A stretch of DNA of 15,337 nucleotides from CAZPXH01 sp964591085 (GTDB lineage Bacteria > Spirochaetota > Spirochaetia > DSM-27196 > CAZPXH01), in contig CAZPXH010000027.1 of assembly GCA_964591085.1 (NCBI GenBank), positions 1 through 15,337 of the forward strand, given 5' to 3'. This document shows, one piece after another, positions 5,025 through 13,110 of this stretch. The notes beneath the pieces are model-generated. The model was not told the DNA's origin, searched no databases, and saw nothing but the letters and a program-made list of their open reading frames with translations. The position numbers and the translations under genes were made by a program. Numbering within the stretch: the stretch's first letter is position 1; each line of letters opens with the position of its first letter.

Positions 5025-8000
5025 GCCTGGCGTCCTTTCCGGTCCGCCACCCTGCCATCATCACCATTGCGCTGGTGGTGATTGTTGCTTTTGGCGTGCT
5101 GTCCGTTACCGGCCTGGTGCAGGAGCTCCTTCCGGAAACCTCCCAGCCACAGGTGCTGATCGTCACCATTTACCCCGGTGCCTCGGCAAGCAGCGTGGAG
5201 CGTGAAGTATCCGAGGTCATTGAGACCGCCGTTGGGTCCATCTCCGGCGTGAGCTCGGTGAGCTCCAACTCACGCGAGTCCCGGAGCATGGTGACCGTGA
5301 CCTTTGACTACTCGGTGGACCTGGACACCAAGATTGGTGAGGTCCGGGAGTCTCTGGATTCCGCCGCACGGGATCTACCGGAGGACCTCTCCGGGCCGCC
5401 ATCTATATTCCGCGTTTCCACCGGGCAGCTTGTGGTCTACTCCGCCCAGGTGGCCAGTAGCTGGAGCCCGGAGCGAACCACCAGCTACCTGCAGGACGTT
5501 GTGATCCCGGCCGTGGCCCGTGCAACCGGCGTGGCGGAAGCCTCCCTGACTGGCGCGCAAGAGACGGAGGTTGAGGTCCTCTTTGATCCGGACCGTCTGG
5601 CCTTCTTTGAAATCAGCGTGCTGGACGTGATGCAGGTCCTGCAGGCAAACGGGAGTTCCCTCCCCGTGGGCACCGTCAACTACCGCCAGCGGGGTACTTC
5701 CGTGCGCGCGGACGGTTCCTACCGGGACGTGGAACAGCTTGAATCCCTGGTGGTCGGCTTTGTGGATGAGACCTACGTCCGATTGCGGGACGTTGCTGAC
5801 ATCCGGATTGTACCCGTGACGCCGGACCTGTACGCCCAGTCCGCGGGACAGGATGCCATCACCATTGATGTGCAGAAGGCGCGGGGTGCAAGCGTCATTG
5901 ATCTGGTGGAAGAGATTGAGGCGCTCCTTGCCGGGTTCACCGAGCAGACCGGGGGCGCGCTGCGCTTTGCCGCCATTGTGGATACCAGCGCGGACATCCG
6001 GCAGTCCATGGGGTCCGTGCAGGGGAGCGCCCTGTACGGAGGCCTCCTCGCCGTCATTGTCCTGTTTGTCTTTCTGGTGAACGTGCGGACAACCATTGTC
6101 ATTGCCGTCTCCATCCCCCTGTCCATTGTGGCCACCTTCATTGCCATGTTTTTGGGGGACCAGACGCTCAATCTGATGAGCCTGGGTGGGCTGACTGTGG
6201 GCATTGGCATGATGGTGGACAACTCGGTGGTTGTCCTGGAGAACATCGCCTCTCATCGGGAGCGCGGAATGCCAATCATGGAGGCCGCGGAGCTTGGCAC
6301 CTCAGAGGTGGCCGGGGCAATCATCGCGTCTACCACTACCTCCCTATCCGTGTTTGTCCCGCTGATGTTTGTGCAGGGGCAGACTGGTGAGCTGCTCGGC
6401 CCTGTTGCCTTCACCATTGTTTCCACGCTGGCTGCATCCCTCCTGGTTGCTCTCTTTGTAGTGCCCTACCTTGCGCGATTCCTGATGGCAAAGGACCGCC
6501 CGAGCGGATTTCCCCGGCTGAAGAAGATGGTGGATGGCCGGATGACCGCCCTGGAACGCGGGTACCGCCGCCTGCTCGGTTGGTCCATTGATAACCCCGT
6601 CTTTGTGATTGCCACCTTTGGGATCATCCTGGGCTTTGCGCTGACGGGGCTTACCAGCGTTGGCTTTGAGTTCATCCCCTCCAGTGACATGAATGAGATC
6701 ACGGTCCTGGTGAAGACCCCCGTTGGCTACACTATTGAAGAAACAGAAGCCAAGGTGGAGGAGCTGGACGTCTTCATCCGGGAAGCGGTGCCGGAGTTGG
6801 ACAGCAGCGTGGCCTACATTGGTCAGGACGGATCACTGGCAATCCTCCGTGCGCCCAACGCGGCATACGGGATCTACCGTCTGGTGCCCGTTGCGGAGCG
6901 TGACCGAAGCAGCCAGGAGATCATTGCAACCTTGCGGGAGACCATTCCCAGTCAGGTGGCAGACGCATCAGTCACCGTGCTCAACGGTGGCCTGGATGCG
7001 CTTTCCAGCCGCGCCGGTGGTGCCGTCACCAACTCTCTGCAAGGCTTTCAGATCCGGCTCCTAGGGAATGACCTGGATGACCTGGTTGCCTCCGCCGAAC
7101 GCGTGCGCAGCCTCATGCTTCCGGACCCCGCGGTTTCCGAGGTTCGCTTTGACATTAACCCGGATGTTCCGGAGCTGGTGGTGAACCTGGACTCCCGAGC
7201 GCTGGCCAACGTGGGCCTGAGTTCCCAGGAGGTGACCACCGCGCTCCGCGCCGCCTTCTTTGGCGTGGAGACCGCCACCTTTGAAGGCCCGGAGGGCGAG
7301 ATCCCCGTGGTGGTGCGGTCTACCTACGCCAACAGCGATATCCGGGACGATGTGCTCAACCGGATCACCTTGCGATCCCTCTCGGACGAGTTTGTCTCCG
7401 TTGCAAGCGTTGCAAGCCTGGGCACAGAAGCTACCTTGAGCGAGATCAACCGCCAGCAGGGCCAGCGATCCATCACTGTCACCGGGATCATGAACACCGG
7501 AAACCTCCGGCCAACCCAGGACCGGATGACACGCCTGCTGGAGGAACAGCCGCTTCCGCCAAGCGTCACCTGGGAGGTGACCGGGAGCGCGGACCAGCTG
7601 TCCTCCTCCTTCACGGATCTGAGCACCGCGCTCCTGATTGCGGTCTTCCTGGTGTACGCGGTGATGGTTGTGCAGTTTGAGCGCTTTGACCAACCGCTGA
7701 TGGTCATGGGTTCCGTCCCTTTCATCATGATTGGGGTGGTGGCAATGCTGTTGATCACGGGGACCAACCTCTCCGTCATCGCGCTGCTTGGCATGATTGC
7801 GCTGGTTGGAATTGTGGTGAACAACGCCATTGTCCTGATTGATTACACCAACCTTCTGCGCAGCCGGGACTCGCTTGCGTTGCACGCGTCCGTGCTGGAA
7901 GGCGGCGTCCGGCGTCTTCGCCCTATTCTCATGACAACGTTCACCACGCTCTTGGGTGTGGCACCCCTGGCCTTCCGTGCGGGTCAGGGATCAGAGATCT

Positions 8001-8146
8001 ATTCGCCGCTGGGCGTCACAATCCTTGGCGGACTGCTGACTTCCAGCCTGGTAACGCTCTTCATCATTCCCATCATCTATTTCTACGCGGAACGCGCCCG
8101 GGAACGCCGGCGTGTCCCTGATCAACTGGAGGAAGTCCATGTATAG
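5021..8146 (+). CDS. RND efflux pump, inner-membrane permease (AcrB/HAE1 family)
   Basis: This gene encodes 1041 residues from a GTG start overlapping the adaptor stop (GTGA). The protein has the full two-fold RND layout: a first transmembrane helix (HPAIITIALVVIVAFGVLSV), a large periplasmic loop, a helix bundle from about residue 335, then a second half beginning near residue 525 (NPVFVIATFGIILGFALTGL) with its own loop and bundle. The TM4 motif GIGMMVDNSVVVLENI carries D400, matching one of the paired aspartates of AcrB; the second position is Asn. TM10 has GIVVNNAIVLIDY with N934/N935 where AcrB has its relay lysine. This pattern is common in the HAE1 branch of non-proteobacterial diderms and SwrC-like pumps. 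The protein uses the proton gradient to expel hydrophobic or amphiphilic compounds. It is intact and of normal length. Confidence 0.95.
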   Translation: MSLASFPVRHPAIITIALVVIVAFGVLSVTGLVQELLPETSQPQVLIVTIYPGASASSVEREVSEVIETAVGSISGVSSVSSNSRESRSMVTVTFDYSVDLDTKIGEVRESLDSAARDLPEDLSGPPSIFRVSTGQLVVYSAQVASSWSPERTTSYLQDVVIPAVARATGVAEASLTGAQETEVEVLFDPDRLAFFEISVLDVMQVLQANGSSLPVGTVNYRQRGTSVRADGSYRDVEQLESLVVGFVDETYVRLRDVADIRIVPVTPDLYAQSAGQDAITIDVQKARGASVIDLVEEIEALLAGFTEQTGGALRFAAIVDTSADIRQSMGSVQGSALYGGLLAVIVLFVFLVNVRTTIVIAVSIPLSIVATFIAMFLGDQTLNLMSLGGLTVGIGMMVDNSVVVLENIASHRERGMPIMEAAELGTSEVAGAIIASTTTSLSVFVPLMFVQGQTGELLGPVAFTIVSTLAASLLVALFVVPYLARFLMAKDRPSGFPRLKKMVDGRMTALERGYRRLLGWSIDNPVFVIATFGIILGFALTGLTSVGFEFIPSSDMNEITVLVKTPVGYTIEETEAKVEELDVFIREAVPELDSSVAYIGQDGSLAILRAPNAAYGIYRLVPVAERDRSSQEIIATLRETIPSQVADASVTVLNGGLDALSSRAGGAVTNSLQGFQIRLLGNDLDDLVASAERVRSLMLPDPAVSEVRFDINPDVPELVVNLDSRALANVGLSSQEVTTALRAAFFGVETATFEGPEGEIPVVVRSTYANSDIRDDVLNRITLRSLSDEFVSVASVASLGTEATLSEINRQQGQRSITVTGIMNTGNLRPTQDRMTRLLEEQPLPPSVTWEVTGSADQLSSSFTDLSTALLIAVFLVYAVMVVQFERFDQPLMVMGSVPFIMIGVVAMLLITGTNLSVIALLGMIALVGIVVNNAIVLIDYTNLLRSRDSLALHASVLEGGVRRLRPILMTTFTTLLGVAPLAFRAGQGSEIYSPLGVTILGGLLTSSLVTLFIIPIIYFYAERARERRRVPDQLEEVHV

Positions 8147-9344
8147 GAAGCTCATTCCGCTCCTGGCAGCTGTTGCTCTGCTGGCGGCGGCGTGCTCAAC
8201 GGTGTTCACCTCAAGTATCTCCGGCGTTGTCTATGACGCGGTCCTGTATGAGGACGGCACGGAGGAACCGGTGGCCGGAGCAGACGTCTATTTGTATCGC
8301 CGCGGGGCTGACCGGGATGACGACCTTGCGGATCTGAACGCCGGGACCCCGGCAAGCCGCTTCTTTGACCGGACCACCACGGACGCAGGAGGGGAGTTCA
8401 CCCTCAACTTTGTGTGGAACAGCCTCTTCCCGGAGTTTGGTGAGACCGCAGACCGGGAGGAAGTGGCCTTCATTGTCCATGATCCGGATGGCGACTACAG
8501 CACCGCAACCGCGGAAGCGGTGATTGTCAGCGAGTTCATTGCAGACCTGCGGGTCCTCATGACCGCCGCTCGGGCGAGTGCCTCTGTGACCGGGCTCGTG
8601 CGGGATGCAAGTACCGGGAACCCCGTGGAAGGCGTGACCGTCACCGGCTTCCTCCCCGTGACCCGCACCTACAGCGGCTCAACGGGTGTGAGCGTGAGCG
8701 AATGGAGTACCGAGAGCACCTTCCTGGCCACCACTGACGTCAACGGCCGCTACACCGCCAGCTACAGCTTCCCCCGGCTTCTGGAAGACGATGAGACCGG
8801 CACCGAGCGGAGCGCCGTCCGCCTCCTGTTCAGCCGCAGTGGCTACCGTGTTGCCGCGGACGCAGACAGTGACCTCTCTTCTGGTGTGGACGTGGATGGG
8901 GACGGAGTCAATGACGTGTACCTGGAGAGCGGGTCCACGCTGGCCGGAATCCAGACAACCCTTGCCGCGGTATCCCTGAAGCCCAATGAGTTCACCGGGA
9001 CCTTGCGCGGGCAGGTCTTCATTGACGGAAGCAACGGTGGTGCGCTTGATGGCGTGATTGAGGCGGTGGAAGCGGCCAATGGACTGACCGTGCGGATCAC
9101 CGTCACGGATCCGGACAGCGGCGGAACCAGCGAGTACCAGACCACCAGCCGGCGTGAAGGCATTGACGGGGAAGACGGCGAGATAGACCTGTCCGGAATC
9201 ACCTGGTCTGACTCCGACTACGGCGGAACCCAGAGCCTGGCGAATGCCACAATAAGCGTGGATGGCTACACGGTGGTGCTGCCTGCAGCCGCGGTATCAC
9301 TGATTGGCTCAGACGAACTGTACGTGAATGTCCTTGTCCAGTGA
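8139..9344 (+). CDS. Lipoprotein with carboxypeptidase-regulatory-like (CNA-B/peptidase-associated) domains
   Basis: This gene encodes 401 residues from ATG 8139, with GGAGGAAG just upstream inside the end of the pump gene (8-base overlap). The signal MYRKLIPLLAAVALLAAAC is a textbook lipoprotein signal with Cys19 as the lipidation site. The mature protein has at least two beta-sandwich units of the carboxypeptidase regulatory type: SSISGVVYDAVLYEDGTEEP then VAGADVYLYRRG near the N-terminus, and VTGLVRDASTGNPVEGVTVT in the middle. A calcium-loop motif DVDGDGVND (D251 to D259), like thrombospondin type-3 repeats, follows. A role in adhesion or in scaffolding the envelope is possible. Its place between the pump and the channel genes is unusual and suggests a structural or accessory part of the efflux complex, but that is inference. 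Confidence 0.85.
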   Translation: MYRKLIPLLAAVALLAAACSTVFTSSISGVVYDAVLYEDGTEEPVAGADVYLYRRGADRDDDLADLNAGTPASRFFDRTTTDAGGEFTLNFVWNSLFPEFGETADREEVAFIVHDPDGDYSTATAEAVIVSEFIADLRVLMTAARASASVTGLVRDASTGNPVEGVTVTGFLPVTRTYSGSTGVSVSEWSTESTFLATTDVNGRYTASYSFPRLLEDDETGTERSAVRLLFSRSGYRVAADADSDLSSGVDVDGDGVNDVYLESGSTLAGIQTTLAAVSLKPNEFTGTLRGQVFIDGSNGGALDGVIEAVEAANGLTVRITVTDPDSGGTSEYQTTSRREGIDGEDGEIDLSGITWSDSDYGGTQSLANATISVDGYTVVLPAAAVSLIGSDELYVNVLVQ

Positions 9345-10761
9345 TGTAGGGGGCCGGGGTTTCCTGCTGGTGGTGGGTGTGCTTGCCATCTTTTCCGGTA
9401 CCGCCGGGGCCCAGAGCACGGCGGACGAGCTGATCTCCCGCGCGCTGGCAAACAACCCCGCGCACCGCTCTGTTGTGGCCGGGGTTGCGCGCTCAGAGGC
9501 TGACCTGCAGGCGGCGGAAGCAGAACGCCTTCCTACGGTGATTCTCAGCGGTGGAGCCTCCTTGCTCCTCAATCCGGCGGATCCGGTGTCCCTGAGCTCC
9601 GCGCAAGTGGCGGAACTCACCGGTCTTCCGGTCACGGGGGATCAACCGATTGTCCTCTTTGCGGGCCAGGAGGATGACCAGTATCAGGTGGGCGTCAGCG
9701 TGGATCAGGTGATCTACGCCGGTGGCAAGGTCCGGACCGGGATGGAGCTGGCAAGCCTTGGCTTCAGCGCCGCAGGGCTTGCGGTCCAGCAGAGCCAGGT
9801 GACAATCAGCGCAGAAGCGCTTGGGTCCCTCTACGCGCTCCGCCACCTGGACCGGATCAACGCCCTTGTTGCAGAGCAGCAGGAGATTGCCGCCCGGATT
9901 GTCGTGCTTGCAGAGGATGGATTCCGCAACGGCCTGCTGGTGGAGGACGAGCTTCTGGCCGCTCGCGTGTCTGCCGGTGCGGTCCGGCTGGGCGGCGCGG
10001 AGGTCAGTGCCCAGATCAACCAGAACCTCACCGCGCTCTCCGCTGCGGTAGCCATGCAGTTCAGCAGTACCGCCCAGTTGGTAGAGGCGATTGCCGGGCT
10101 CCCCCAGCTTGAGTTGCGGGAGCTGCAGGACCTGGAGGCCCTGGTGGCGGAGGCCCTGGACCAGAGCGTTGAGCTTACCCTCCTTGCGGCGCAGGAGCGG
10201 GCAGCTATCCTCCAGCAGCGGCTGGAAGAACAGTCCCAGACCTGGGTTCCGGATCTTGTGCTCCGGCTGGAGGCAACCTACGGGGGGCCGCGCATTCCGC
10301 TGATCCAGCGGGACTGGTTTGGGCAGGACTCCGTCGGCGGATCCCTGACCATTGGCGTACAGACCACTGCCTTTGACGGAGGCAGGCTCAGTGCAAGCTT
10401 GGAGGGTTCAGCGGCTGACCGGGAGCGCGCGGGATTTGACCTGGCGGATGCCCGGCTGGAGGTAGAACGGTCTCTGCGGAACATCTATGACGCCCTGCTC
10501 CTGGGGCAGCTGAGCATTGAGCAGGCCAGGCTGGAAGAACAGTCCGCGCGGCTCACCACGGCTCGCCGGCGACGGGAATGGCAGGCGGGGAGCATCACGG
10601 AGCTGGATTACCTGGAAACGGAACTTGAGTACCAGCAGGCCAGGATCACCACGGAAAACACCCTGCTCACCTACCAGATTGATTATCTGACCTTGATCAG
10701 CATTGCAGGCAGAAACCCCAGAAGCATTCTTGGCACTGATGCCGGAGGACAACCAGAATGA
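9328..10761 (+). CDS. TolC-like outer-membrane efflux channel
   Basis: This gene encodes 477 residues from ATG 9328, overlapping the lipoprotein stop by 17 bases. A signal peptide (GFLLVVGVLAIFSGTAGAQS) ends with a likely cleavage after AGA. The body has the repeated outer-membrane efflux protein pattern: long helices such as DELISRALANNPAHRSVVAG and VARSEADLQAAEAERLPTV, then YQVGVSVDQVIYAGGKVRTG in the first half, and a second half with ADRERAGFDLADARLEVERS and a tail with ITELDYLETELEYQQARI. Two such halves per monomer build the three-fold channel of TolC. It should form the outer-membrane exit of the tripartite system with the adaptor and the pump encoded upstream. The gene appears intact and of typical length. 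Its stop overlaps the next start as ATGA. Confidence 0.92.
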   Translation: MSLSSDVGGRGFLLVVGVLAIFSGTAGAQSTADELISRALANNPAHRSVVAGVARSEADLQAAEAERLPTVILSGGASLLLNPADPVSLSSAQVAELTGLPVTGDQPIVLFAGQEDDQYQVGVSVDQVIYAGGKVRTGMELASLGFSAAGLAVQQSQVTISAEALGSLYALRHLDRINALVAEQQEIAARIVVLAEDGFRNGLLVEDELLAARVSAGAVRLGGAEVSAQINQNLTALSAAVAMQFSSTAQLVEAIAGLPQLELRELQDLEALVAEALDQSVELTLLAAQERAAILQQRLEEQSQTWVPDLVLRLEATYGGPRIPLIQRDWFGQDSVGGSLTIGVQTTAFDGGRLSASLEGSAADRERAGFDLADARLEVERSLRNIYDALLLGQLSIEQARLEEQSARLTTARRRREWQAGSITELDYLETELEYQQARITTENTLLTYQIDYLTLISIAGRNPRSILGTDAGGQPE

Positions 10762-11279
10762 AGCACTCACGTATCCGGCGCTGTTCCAGCGCCGCAGTCA
10801 TCCTGTTTCTGGTGCAGGCAGCCGCAGCCGCGGATACGCGCTGGGATGCTGCCACCGCTGCCTTTGACCTGGGGATGCAGTTTGTTCCGGGGACCACCGT
10901 AACCTCCGTGGTCCAGCGCAACGGGTCTGGGGATGTGATTGATGACGCCACCTTCACCATCTCCCGTCGGGCCACGGCAGACGGGCGAATCGTGGAAACA
11001 GAGACCGGTAGACAGCCACAAGGCGGGGCAGACGCGGAGCCCACCTTCGGGGGGAACGCCTGGATTGATCAGGCCACGGGAACCTTCCTGCGGTTTTCCG
11101 GAACCGTTGGGCGCGGTGCCGGGCTCCTTTCCGGTGCGGAGATGGAGATCAACCTGCGCCCGGATCCGGCAATGAACGTGGTGGAGAACTCAGAGATCAA
11201 CGCAGAGGCAACGATCCTCTTTGTCCGCCGGCTGGCTCGCATCGAACGGACAAACACGCACTTCTTCCCCTTGCCCTGA
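10758..11279 (+). CDS. Exported protein of unknown function, last gene of the efflux operon (N-terminal part)
   Basis: This frame encodes 173 residues from ATG 10758, which overlaps the TolC-like gene stop by 4 bases. A signal peptide (AAVILFLVQAAAAADTRW) is clear, with likely cleavage after AAA-A. The mature part is beta-rich (TTVTSVVQRNGSGDVIDDAT and FLRFSGTVGRGAGLLSG) with no cysteine or catalytic pattern, and I do not recognise the family. The frame ends at TGA 11277-11279 after the weak tail THFFPLP. The frame one base back stays open and gene-like from the C run near 11267-11270 through to 11674, so the product is probably longer in relatives and cut short here. Its place after the channel gene suggests an envelope role linked to efflux. 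Confidence 0.7.
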   Translation: MKHSRIRRCSSAAVILFLVQAAAAADTRWDAATAAFDLGMQFVPGTTVTSVVQRNGSGDVIDDATFTISRRATADGRIVETETGRQPQGGADAEPTFGGNAWIDQATGTFLRFSGTVGRGAGLLSGAEMEINLRPDPAMNVVENSEINAEATILFVRRLARIERTNTHFFPLP

Positions 11280-11674
11280 GCGCCTATCCCCTGCAGCCGA
11301 GGATTCCGGCGCAGTCCCCGGGGAGCGGCAAGGCGAATGAGACCGGCGGGATTGACCTCAACCCCGGAAACCTCCGGGTCACCTTTCGCCCGGCCACTGA
11401 CTTTGTGCGGGAGCTGCGCGCAAGCGCCCGCCTGACGGAGGACAGCCGCCGCTACACCCGCGCTCCCTTTGTCTACGGCCAGTGCTCCGCCCGGCAGGTG
11501 ACCTTTGTGTCGCCGGACCTCCCGGACGGCGAGTACCGAATCAGCATCCTCACCCGCGTGTCAGATGAGGTGGCAGAAGGCTTCCTTGCGGGAAGCGTCA
11601 CCGTTGACCGCAACCACGTCCCAGGCGAGGCAGCGCCGGAAGCGGAGGCTCCGCCGGAACCCGCAGGCCCCTGA
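11276..11674 (+). pseudogene. Out-of-frame continuation of the last operon gene
   Basis: From about 11270 the frame one base behind that of the gene starting at 10758 reads ALSAYPLQPRIPAQSPGSG, then GGIDLNPGNLRVTFRPATDF, then SDEVAEGFLAGSVTV and a Pro/Glu/Ala-rich tail to TGA 11672-11674. It has no start codon before GTG 11405, although the codons from 11276 on already look coding. This fits one lost base in or near the CCCC run at 11267-11270. Joining the two frames would give about 305 residues. A separate gene starting at GTG 11405 (89 residues) is possible but would ignore 130 coding-like bases. Confidence 0.6.
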
Positions 11675-11726
11675 GCCCAAGTCCCGGGGGGCCGGTACAG
11701 CCCGGCTTCCAGGGAAATCACAACCC

Positions 11727-11775
11727 GGCCCGGTTTGTCCTGCGTTGGCCGCCAGCAGGCAGACCGGGCCTTTTT
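11727..11775 (+). terminator. Intrinsic terminator of the efflux operon
   Basis: GGCCCGGT (11727-11734) pairs exactly with ACCGGGCC (11763-11770), and the stem continues inward through CCTGC/GCAGG with one mismatch or bulge. The loop is about 11 bases and TTTTT follows at 11771-11775. This is a strong Rho-independent terminator 52 bases after the last operon stop. Confidence 0.85.
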
Positions 11776-11790
11776 GTTGGCGGGGCAGGC

Positions 11791-11874
11791 CTCAATACTC
11801 GTTTCAGGGTGCGAGCTCAATACTAGTATCAGGGCTGAAACTCAATACTGAAAACACGTGAAATCAGTATTGAG
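11791..11874. repeat. Periodic CTCAATACT repeats ending in a 34-bp palindrome
   Basis: CTCAATACT occurs at 11791, 11816 and 11841, exactly 25 bases apart, and its reverse complement AGTATTGAG closes the block at 11866-11874. The first two units also share GT and TCAGGG at the same offsets. The last unit and the inverted copy form a symmetric palindrome: CTCAATACTGA, AAA, CACGTG, AAA, TCAGTATTGAG (11841-11874), with the E-box-like CACGTG exactly at its centre. Unit two contains the palindrome ATACTAGTAT. The block starts 16 bases after the terminator and ends 93 bases before the VapB45-like start. It may be an operator array for that module, or the end of a transposable element with multiple transposase sites. 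Confidence 0.8.
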
Positions 11875-11967
11875 GACGCGGTGGGGGCGGGCGGGCTGGA
11901 ATTGTTGCTGCCACCGGCTCGGGGGCTGTAGGATTCAACCAGACATCGCCAGCACTTGGAGGGGCTG

Positions 11968-12645
11968 TTGACTACTACCGCAATGCTCGGTCACGGAATC
12001 TTTGCCATTCCAGAAGCAGCGCGCCTGCTCGGTGTCCCCGGCGCAAGCATACGCCGCTGGCTATTTGGAGCTCGCCAGGACACCCAACGCCAGCCCGTGC
12101 TGGTACCGGATTACGACCCAATTGACCACCAGTACGCCCTGAGCTTTCTGGATCTTGTACAACTCAGGTTTGTGGCCGAGTTTCGGCACCTGGGCATAGG
12201 CCTCAGGGAGATCAGGACCGCCGCGGAGCGCGCCAGTGAGCTACTGAACACGCAGCATCCGTTTGCAACAAAACGGTTCCTCACCGATGGTCGGCATATC
12301 ATTGCGCAGATAGCCGACCCGGACCGCAGTCCCAGTCTTCTGACACTCTCAAAATACCAGTTTGAGTTGGAAGCGCTGGTCCGCCCGCTCCTCCGGCGAG
12401 AGATTGACTTTGGCGACATGGACTATGCCGAGCGCTGGTGGCCGGCAGGCCGGGACACCGGTGTGGTAGTTGATCCAACACGGAACCGCGGAACCCCCAC
12501 GCTTGACGCCACCGGGGTCCCCACCGCTGTGCTTGCGACAGCCGCGGACAACGGGCAAGCGGTCCCAAGTATTGCGGCCTGGTACGAGATACCACAGTCA
12601 CAGGTGGAGGCAGCCCTCCGCTTTGAACGCTCCTTTGCGGCATGA
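11968..12645 (+). CDS. VapB45-like antitoxin with MerR-like N-terminus and DUF433 domain
   Basis: This gene encodes 225 residues from TTG 11968. GGAGGGG (11958-11964) lies a few bases upstream, which favours this TTG over the TTG at 11956 or the ATG at 11983. The N-terminus has a MerR-like helix-turn-helix (FAIPEAARLLGVPGASIRRW, about residues 12-31) followed by helices (SFLDLVQLRFVAEFRHLGIG). The C-terminal part (GTPTLDATGVPTAVLATAAD then PSIAAWYEIPQSQVEAALRF) is a DUF433 domain. Length and order match Rv2018 (VapB45) of M. tuberculosis, whose partner is a PIN-like toxin, and the same partner type follows here with an ATGA overlap. It should repress its own operon and block the toxin. The repeat block at 11791-11874 is a candidate binding site. 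Confidence 0.85.
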   Translation: MTTTAMLGHGIFAIPEAARLLGVPGASIRRWLFGARQDTQRQPVLVPDYDPIDHQYALSFLDLVQLRFVAEFRHLGIGLREIRTAAERASELLNTQHPFATKRFLTDGRHIIAQIADPDRSPSLLTLSKYQFELEALVRPLLRREIDFGDMDYAERWWPAGRDTGVVVDPTRNRGTPTLDATGVPTAVLATAADNGQAVPSIAAWYEIPQSQVEAALRFERSFAA

Positions 12646-13031
12646 AGGTTATGCTGGACCACAACATGTCTCCGCGCATTGCGCGCGCGATTCATGAATT
12701 GGTCCAGGCCGCCGGCGATCAGTGCATTGCCCTACGCGCTAGGTTTCCGCAAGACACACCGGACACTGAATGGATTGCTGACCTCAGCCAAGAGGGTGGT
12801 TGGACGGTGTTCACCCTTGATAGCAAGATCAGCCGCCGACCTCACGAAAAGCGCGCACTCCAAGAGTCCCGCGTTTGCGTTGTGTTCCTCGCGGCCGGCT
12901 TTGCAAAGAAGGATCCTATTGAGCAAGCATGGCGCATCCTGAAAGCGTGGCCTGCCGTCCGTGACCAGGTAGAGGCCACTTCTCCGCCCGCCACGTTCCG
13001 ACTAACGGCGAATGGCAAGCTGGAACGTTAG
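12642..13031 (+). CDS. VapC45-like PIN-domain toxin
   Basis: This gene encodes 129 residues from ATG 12642, overlapping the antitoxin stop as ATGA. It begins MKVMLDHNMSPRIARAIHEL, the pattern of the DUF5615/Mut7-C and VapC45 PIN-like group, with D6 as the first metal ligand. Further acidic residues are in DTPDTEWIADL and in VFTLDSKISRR, the expected second and third sites. The length is close to Rv2019 (VapC45, about 138 residues). The group acts as RNase toxins or their relatives; the RNA target is not known. The gene looks intact, and it is convergent with the decayed ADP-ribosylglycohydrolase gene, whose reading ends 79 bases away. Confidence 0.85.
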   Translation: MKVMLDHNMSPRIARAIHELVQAAGDQCIALRARFPQDTPDTEWIADLSQEGGWTVFTLDSKISRRPHEKRALQESRVCVVFLAAGFAKKDPIEQAWRILKAWPAVRDQVEATSPPATFRLTANGKLER

Positions 13032-13110
13032 GAACGGCGGTGACAGCGGGAGGCAAACGCCCTGGCGGCCGCCGCCTCGCTGTTCCCCCGCGCGCCGCCA
13101 AAAGCTCCCT

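Noticed and set aside
5375..6256. Long minus-strand open frame (293 codons) inside the pump gene, and a similar one at 7061-7885
   Set aside because: Both lie wholly within the well-supported RND pump gene, are His/Gly/Arg-rich and show no motif. They are shadows caused by high GC.
11261..11279. Programmed -1 frameshifting at the end of the last operon gene
   Set aside because: No X-XXY-YYZ heptamer in the correct frame and no obvious downstream stem directly after it. Loss of a base in the C run is simpler.
11791..11874. CRISPR array
   Set aside because: The repeated word is only 9 bp, there are three direct copies, the spacing sequence between the first two is itself partly conserved, and no cas genes are present.
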